From assembly GCA_025331435.1 (NCBI GenBank), contig JAIWNI010000057.1:1-64000 (forward strand): a stretch of DNA of 64,000 nucleotides. The letters run 5' to 3'. Below are positions 57,870 through 64,000 of this stretch, piece by piece. The DNA is from Choanephora cucurbitarum (taxonomy: Eukaryota > Mucoromycota > Mucoromycetes > Mucorales > Choanephoraceae). The first letter of the stretch is position 1. Each line of letters opens with the position of its first letter. Both the position numbers and the translations under genes were made by a program. Below the pieces are notes generated by a model. It had not been told where the DNA came from, ran no database searches, and was given only the letters and a program-made list of their open reading frames with translations.

Positions 57870-58528
57870 AGACGCTAGTCAGATACCTCAGTCAGAGTCA
57901 CAAACAAACAACAAACAACAAACAGCAAACAAAAAACAACAAAAGAAAAAGAGAAGGAAAGAAATGTAGGGTATGACAAGTCAGGATGTAACTATAGGGA
58001 CGATCGAAAGGCCTCATGAGCAAAAGACAGAGATAGTCATGTATAGCTCGAGTAAGAGTTGGGTAGCAATAGAATAGCCAAGTGGAACAGAACCGATTCG
58101 AGACAGTCAGAGATGGAGCAGTCATCGACAGAATACTTGACGGTTGTTCTTATGTGACGAGATGGTCTTATACAACTAATTAAAATGCAACTAACGTCAA
58201 CTAAAGCTCATTTGAAGCCATTCAAAAAAATCAAGGACAGCGTGATAGCTTAACAGACTGTCAATTGAGTACCATACTCAGTAGCTATAGCTTAAATAAA
58301 GCTCTTGGACGTTTCATGTATCAAGTTGTTGAAATTATAACGATAATTGAAGTTCTTTAAATTTAAGCAAATAATTTGTTCCTGATTCGGTTACTAACTG
58401 ATGTTCGCAATCAAGTGAGCGATAAGTTGACAAGCGAGTACACCTTATTTTAAAACTCCCTTTTACTAGAATTCGATTGGATGGCCTATCTCTTTTTTTT
58501 TGTCACTTTTTTTTCCTCTCTCGAGATC
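57870..58528. other. Upstream region of TFIIIA
   Basis: AT-rich; an A/C-rich AACAAACA-type repeat at 57900-57945. T-rich leader just before the TFIIIA start. An ATG at 58481 is in frame with TFIIIA and would add 16 hydrophobic residues; the later ATG is preferred. Confidence 0.4.
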
Positions 58529-59827
58529 ATGACAGAAGAACCAAATAAGAGGAGAAAAACCAGTTACGACTGTCAATATTGTGATAAATCATACCGAAAA
58601 CCCAGCAAACTTACTGAGCATGAGCGATCGCATACAGGCGAAGTAAGCAACAAAAGAGGAAATGACAAGTTTCATTCCACTCATTCGTCTTAGAGACCCT
58701 TTGTCTGTACTTTCCAAGGTTGTGAAAAGGCTTATTTTCGATCGACTCATTTAAAAGTACATGAAAAGAGTCATTTAAACATAAAAGACTATCGCTGTTC
58801 CTTTGAAGGTTGCGATGCTGCCTTTTCGACCCGACAACATTTACAGCGTCATGAGAAGATCCATGTGTCTCCACTCATTCAGGTAAAGTAGAATAGTATA
58901 AAAGGGAAAGATATATATATATGAAGCCTAACCTCTTGCTTTCAGTGTGATTTCCCTGGTTGTTCAGCAGAATTCTCAAAACGTTTTCAATTGCGTTGGC
59001 ATCGAGCTAGTCATGAAAAGGGAACTCATGTCTGTGATCTCTGCTCCAGTGCTTTTGACTCATTACCTCAGCTGGAAAAACATAAGGATCGAGTACATGA
59101 AAGTAAAGTAAAAGAGCAACAATTTGAGCTGAGTTAACAAACCTCAAATAGATCCTGTAATCTATCAATGCAGCAGTTGTCAGGATACATTTAAGAAATG
59201 GTCTGAACTCAGAAAGCATGTACGCCAAAACCATCCTTTTACCTGCTCTGTATGTGAAAAGACATACGCAAGATCCAGCAATCTAAAGCAGCATTTCAAA
59301 GAGAAGCATACTGAACACGAGAAAGTCCATTGTGAATGGCCTGGTTGTACTTCTGTTCTTCAGAATGTAAGTTGTTGTTTGGCTGTTGCGCTTATCACAA
59401 TATCTTATGATTCCTTGTTGTATAGAAACGAAGTTACAAGATGCACATTGCTCTCGTACATGAACAAGATACCCGTTACAAATGTGAAATTTGTCAAAAA
59501 GGATTCCCTTATCAATCCATGTTAGAACGTCATAAAGGATCTCATACACCAGTAAGAATCTTGTTGAATTCAATAATCTCTTGTTCACCTTACTTGTATT
59601 AGAAATCCAAATCTTCCCCAAAAAAGAAAAATAAGTCGATAGCAGAACTCTTAACAGGCCATAATCACTATTCGAAACCCAAAGCACTGCCATGTCCTTT
59701 TGCTGACTGCTCATTTGAATTCACCAATACCTATCTTTTAAAGCGACACTTAGAAAGTGAAAATCATGCCGAAGATGTAGCATCATTCGCACTTCAACAT
59801 CAATTAGAACATACAACAAGTGCTTAA
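58529..59827 (+). CDS. Transcription factor IIIA-like C2H2 zinc finger protein
   Basis: Binds the internal promoter of 5S rRNA genes and starts RNA polymerase III complex assembly. Six exons close in phase (58529-58642, 58694-58882, 58946-59102, 59152-59366, 59426-59551, 59603-59827) to 341 residues. About nine or ten C2H2 fingers run in tandem: CQYCDKSYRKPSKLTEHERSH, then CTFQGCEKAYFRSTHLKVH, CSFEGCDAAFSTRQHLQRH, CDFPGCSAEFSKRFQLRWH, CDLCSSAFDSLPQLEKH, CSSCQDTFKKWSELRKH, CSVCEKTYARSSNLKQH, CEWPGCTSVLQ, CEICQKGFPYQSMLERH, and after a basic linker CPFADCSFEFTNTYLLKRH. Mixed C-x4-C fingers and the gap before the last finger match fungal TFIIIA (Sfc2/Pzf1). Stop is 5 nt from the convergent roadblock stop. 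Another multi-finger regulator is the alternative. Confidence 0.85.
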
Positions 59828-59832
59828 CATCT

Positions 59833-60328
59833 TTATTGTTGATGTTGTTGCATGACTTCAACAGGATTCTGAACCACCACTAACAAATAGTCTTGATCTA
59901 GTTCAACTGGATTTAGTCTAAGGCTATCTTCAATATGTACATATTTCTTTACCTGGTGCAACCATGATTTCATGTTTCTTGGTCCGAATACGTAAAAAGG
60001 TTAAATCATTCTATAGAATAAAAAAAGAGAGTTTAGATGCAAAGAAAGAGGTTGGAACTTCATACTTACTTGATCATCTAGCGTTGTCACCATAGTACGC
60101 GCTTGCTGAACAAGGCCAGAGATGAGTTGACCATATTTCTTACTGAGGTCTTTATCAAGTGTGGATCGAATCGTCTGTCCTTCGTTGTTAATAATCACTA
60201 CTGCTTTAACGCCTTTCTTTCCAGAAATGCGCTTTAAGGTTTCATCGACATCTACTGACTAGGATTCATATGAGCTTTTTGTTTTCTTATTTCGTCTGGT
60301 TTCGCCTAGCTTTCTTTTTTGTTACCAT
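59833..60328 (-). CDS. Dynein light chain, roadblock/LC7 family
   Basis: Small subunit of cytoplasmic dynein that binds the intermediate chain. Four exons: start codon alone (60328-60326), 60258-60070, 60010-59953 and 59897-59833; 104 residues, the usual length. The sequence after Met begins SVDVDETLKRISGKKGVKAV, then IINNEGQTIRSTLDKDLSKK, SGLVQQARTMVTTLDDQ, NDLTFLRIRTKKHEIMVAPG and DYLLVVVQNP, aligning over its whole length with DYNLRB1. As in uL15, the first exon is only ATG directly followed by a GT donor. The gene faces TFIIIA tail-to-tail and GEN1 head-to-head (187 bp between start codons). Confidence 0.93.
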
Positions 60329-60515
60329 TCTTTCTTGTTTCGTTTTGACAATGAATGAAAACAGAAAAAAAAGTGCTTCAAGATGTCAAGAATTAAAAAA
60401 AAAAAAAGAGTGTAAAAGCAACTCTCTCAAGTGCTATGATTTTTGAATGACCGACTTTGGCCCTGAAAAAAAAAACCACACATTTTCCTTCACCCATTGC
60501 TATTCAACGTAGAGA

Positions 60516-62020
60516 ATGGGCATTGCTGAACTATGGAAAGTCATCAGTCCAGCTGAAAGACAGTATTCGCTCGAACAGTTAGCAGCTCATTCTTTCAAAT
60601 ACCATAAAAGAGGACTTCGTATAGCTATTGATGTTGCTCTTTGGTGCTTTCAAGCGAAATCAAGCGTAGTAGGCGAGTAAAGTATAAAGAATACAAAGCT
60701 GATTGCTATATTAAACCTTCTTCTCCTTCAAGTTCAAGCGAGTTGCGCTCTTTGTTTTTTCGCTTCTGTCGCCTTTATGGGTTAGGTATTCGTCCTGTAT
60801 TTGTGTTTGATGGCTCTAATCGACCCGAATATAAACGCAATCGAATGATCAACACTATACCAATCGAGACTGAGTTCAGACAACAACTTATTCAGCTCAT
60901 TCAGTTCTTTCAGTTTAGTCAATGGCATGCGTATGGTGAAGCAGAAGCCGAATGTGCTATGCTCCAACGTCTAGGGATAGTTGATCTTGTTCTAACAGGT
61001 GATAGCGATGTTTTTCTGTTTGGAGCTCAGTGTGTGATGCGGCGATGGCCCTCTAAACCATATGAGCCTGTAGCCTGTTTTGACCAAACTTGGATTACAG
61101 ATAAGACAGGCCTAGATCGATCTGATTTGATTTTGATAGCTTTATTGCGAGGATCTGATTATGATACTAAAGGCACACGGGGGATAGGCACATTGGTAGC
61201 TGCTCAATTAGCTCACTGCCATTTCCATCGGTCATTGATGGATGATATCCAGTTGACAGGAAGAGAGGTACCTTTGGACAATGAGCGCGTACAACACATG
61301 TACGATGATCTGACTTATGAACTTCAACACAACCGCACCCAAAACCTCAGTCGAAAGCATGCGGGTGTTGTTTTGGATCCTAAGTTTCCGGATTTCTCGA
61401 TTGTAATTGACTTCATACATCCACTCACCAACATTGGTCGAAAGGCATCTATTCCCAAGGCAACACGACTAGCGGATAACTTGAATCAACCTCAGGAACC
61501 TCAATGGACTGAGCTAGCGAGATTCTGTCAACATGCTTTTCATTGGCCGGCTAATTATCTTTTGAAGCGATTCTCGTCTGTCCTGTTTCCAGCCTATATG
61601 ATCAATACATTGCGTCGATTGGCTGCCTCGCAAGCCTCTGTCCAGCGTCCAGTTCGGCTGGATGATTATTACCGTGATAAAGCACGTCAAGTGCGACAGA
61701 ATATCATTGTTCAGGTCACAGCTCAGAAATATCTACAGGAGACACAAGAGCATGTCTGTCGTGTTGAATGGGATATGTCTTGTTGGACTGAGTTTCTTCA
61801 GCTGCTCAAGATTAAACTGGACTCTACTGCTTATATAGAGCAATTCGATAACAGTGAGCCAGAAGCCCATCTGTTTGACCAAGTAAAACGGCAATGGATT
61901 CCCTTAAATCCTATTCGGTCTCTATATCCTCACCTTCTATCTGACAAGAAAAACAAGAAGGAGGAGCTCTTCTCTACATCCACTGTTTTCATTGTGCCAA
62001 AACGTAGACAACCTCTTTAA
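60516..62020 (+). CDS. XPG/FEN1-superfamily nuclease, GEN1/YEN1-like
   Basis: Structure-specific endonuclease, probably a Holliday-junction resolvase. Two exons, 60516-60676 and 60733-62020, give 482 residues. The XPG-N region starts MGIAELWKVISP and holds IAIDVALWCFQ (catalytic D); after the intron it continues SSELRSLFFRFCRLYGLGI and FVFDGSNRPEYKRNR. The XPG-I region has YGEAEAECAMLQRLG (E-x-E) and LTGDSDVFLFGA (D-x-D), then LIALLRGSDYDTKGTRGIG, the helix-hairpin-helix part with a further catalytic D. The short gapped spacing between N and I regions (no long insertion) separates it from XPG/Rad2, and the lack of a PCNA-box tail from FEN1. The C-terminal 200 residues look like the chromodomain-like region of GEN1 but are poorly conserved. 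Confidence 0.87.
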
Positions 62021-62026
62021 TTTAAT

Positions 62027-63253
62027 TTATTGATACAATATACCAAACTTTCTTTGAAACTTGAGTATTTCTTGATCCATACGCTCTAGAATATCGATTG
62101 GACTCTCTTGTCCTTTGATCTGTGCTGCCATAAAAGGCAAGGGTGTTAATGGACTGCTATCTTCACTGAGACTGCTTTCACTACCACTGCTACTACTGCT
62201 ACTACTATTGCCGGTATGCAGAGTGTTTGTTTCTATTTCTTCATGATCGGTAGAGGGAATGGTATCGCATTCATCTAACAGAGGCAAAGTGGAAGCTGTA
62301 CTTAGAGATGAATGGGAAGAGGAGACAGAGAGCGACCTTGGTCGATAGTAATAAGGATCTGTTACTCTTTTCTGATTGAGTAGAGGCTCTTCTGATTTCA
62401 ACTTGGTGATGCAGTCCAAGATTTGCTTGGCTCGCTTATGCATGTCTGAAAAGGACATTTTTGAGCTTGGGTATTTGACTTTGGCAGGTGGTGAACCCTC
62501 TCTAGCAGGTCTACCATCTGAATAATTCCAATAAGGTGTATATTTCTTTCGGAGCGGAGATTCGTCCGTTGGGTCGGCTGTCTTTGTACGGCGTATTCTT
62601 GGTTCATCTTCTTGAATAAGTGGAGAAGAAGAAGGCGATAAAGGGGTATGATGGTCCGAGCTAGGTGGGGACAATAAAGACGATGCAGGCGATTTGGGTG
62701 AACAGACCTCTGTATGAGCAATAGATGGATCCTTCTTGCGCCTTTTGCTGGTTCTTCCGGGCGATTCGGAGTTGTTCGGAGATGAATCCTGTTGATTCAC
62801 AAGACCAGCATGATACAATCGTTTAGACCTAACCTATCACTTAGTAATTGAATGGATAAAAATAAAACTATTTCGCACCTTCCATTTGATTTCTTTATCA
62901 CTTGGTGATTTTCAGGTCGACATTGATCACAATAGTAATGATCTGGTAATTTGTCCTGAATAAGGCCAATGCATTCACAATGTTGCCATACTTCACATTT
63001 ATCGCACTGTACCATGAGTCCTACATTATCTATACTTATGTTGAGTGATTTCTGTAAGAGTATTCCAGTCAAAAAACTTACGTGCTTCTCCACATATACA
63101 TCGAGTGACTGAGCCTGCGTCTGAACTTTCCTCATCGGAACTCTCCATGACCTTTTTCTTCAAGGCTTCCTGTAGTTGTTTACGAGTTCTACGTGTTGGT
63201 GCTTTTTTTTGTTAGTCTTCCTCTTCTTGTTTTTTCTGTTTGAGCTTACTCAT
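62027..63253 (-). CDS. PHD-finger protein similar to Cti6
   Basis: Chromatin protein with one PHD finger, resembling Cti6 of the Rpd3L histone deacetylase complex. Exons: 63253 or 63148 to 63082, 63029-62879 and 62828-62027, closing in phase. The PHD finger is built across the first intron: [30 protein letters not shown] and [11 protein letters not shown]. The rest is Ser/Pro-rich with basic stretches ([10 protein letters not shown]). The natural-looking start at 63253 ([12 protein letters not shown]) is followed by an in-frame TAA at 63214-63212, after which the same frame stays open ([17 protein letters not shown]) into the PHD. Translation may therefore begin at the ATG at 63148 ([13 protein letters not shown]), or the stop reflects a mutation, an error or a missed intron. 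Other PHD proteins (Bye1-like) remain possible. Confidence 0.8.
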
Positions 63254-64000
63254 AAATAATTATTAAAGGGAAAGGGGGTATAATTGAATCAAGTTGAAAA
63301 CATATAAAAACAAAGAAAGAGAGATAAGCGGTTTTTGTCTTATAAAAAGAAAAATAAATAAAAAGGAAAGAGAGAAAAGGAATCCGAATTGCTATTTTTC
63401 CCGTGAAAAAAAAAGTGCTACGATTTAAATACCAGATTGTATGCAAAGTCATCTTTTGGGAATGTGCACCTTTTTCTCAAAATGATGTGTCACTAGAATA
63501 AGAAAGCAAAAAGCATCTTTCTGATCATAAAGAGAATGAATCGAGCAATGCATTGAGCCTATTATAAAAGAAGGGAAGAGCGAGGGAAACTCAAGCAGTG
63601 TTTTGAGCTGATCATCAAAGAAAGAGTAGAGATGGCACCTAATTTACAAATCCAAGTGTTGCTGATTTGAAGTGACTGAAATTTCCTTTTATAAAATGTC
63701 AATTCATATTTTAGTCTGCCTGTCATTCAAAAAAAAAGGATATGGCTAATTGAAGAGTTAGAAAAAAAGCGCTTCACCATATAGTATAGCTTTCTTTTCA
63801 TAGAGCTGTTATTATCTCTATCAACTAAACGATAAGATAGGAATGCCAGTATTTCAAAACTATCACATTTGCGCAGAAACAAGCGAATTTCTAAAGTGAA
63901 GTCAACATGCGATACCACTACTTTAAAAAAGCAACCATACAGAAGACGGAGAAACAATGAGATGTGAACAACATAGATTGACGAATGGAAGGAATGCCTT
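63254..64000. other. Intergenic region to the right edge
   Basis: Upstream of the PHD gene. AT-rich with A runs; a GATTTAAATACC segment and purine-rich stretches near 63300-63390. No gene was recognised. Confidence 0.4.

Noticed and set aside
58481..58528. Upstream ATG for TFIIIA
   Set aside because: It would add a Phe-rich hydrophobic leader unsuited to a nuclear factor; the next ATG gives the expected N terminus.

Overview
The window looks like nuclear DNA of an early-diverging filamentous fungus, most likely Mucoromycota (Mucorales type). Protein genes are split by short GT-AG introns (about 50-65 nt), intergenic DNA is AT-rich with long homopolymers and microsatellites, and the proteins are typically fungal (BEM3-type RhoGAP, tricalbin, Rmt2, Rex3). 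Species cannot be told from the sequence. No rRNA, tRNA or CRISPR array was recognised. Exon boundaries were worked out by hand from splice sites and reading phase; where phases close, a protein length is given.

Layout. 1-8 kb: a PP4R1-like HEAT-repeat protein (+, cut by the left edge) and a diaphanous-type formin (-). 9.9-14.5 kb: a 60S-ribosome cluster of RMT2 (+), ribosomal protein uL15 (-) and NMD3 (+), then a small unknown ORF. 16.6-26.3 kb: an NCLX-like cation/calcium exchanger, a tiny V-ATPase subunit f/RNase kappa homologue, a lysophosphatidic acid acyltransferase, a broken inositol 5-phosphatase fragment and a REX3-type RNA exonuclease.

26.3-42 kb is a repeat island: two foldback/MITE-like elements, an imperfect inverted repeat, G-rich blocks, and a nested transposon. 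An 8.7 kb Mutator-like element (MULE), bounded by about 147-bp inverted repeats, encodes one polypeptide joining a FAR1-like zinc domain, a DDE transposase, a SWIM finger and an OTU protease-like domain. A complete-looking 4.25 kb DIRS tyrosine-recombinase retrotransposon sits inside its reading frame. The DIRS keeps its inverted ends and internal complementary region; its boundaries share an ATT, and the interrupted MULE frame resumes in phase on the other side. A decayed endonuclease (EEP) fragment lies to the right.

42.9-63.3 kb is gene-dense again: a CABLES-like cyclin (+), a NIPA-type magnesium transporter (-) with a 17-nt microexon, a BEM3-like PX-PH-RhoGAP (-), a tricalbin (+), TFIIIA (+), dynein light chain roadblock (-), a GEN1/YEN1-type nuclease (+) and a CTI6-like PHD protein (-) with an in-frame stop near its 5' end. 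The last three are packed with TFIIIA tail-to-tail, with 5-6 nt between stop codons. Themes: polarity and actin control (formin, BEM3), organelle membranes and ions (tricalbin, LPAAT, NCLX, NIPA, V-ATPase f) and ribosome/RNA biogenesis (RMT2, uL15, NMD3, REX3, TFIIIA).
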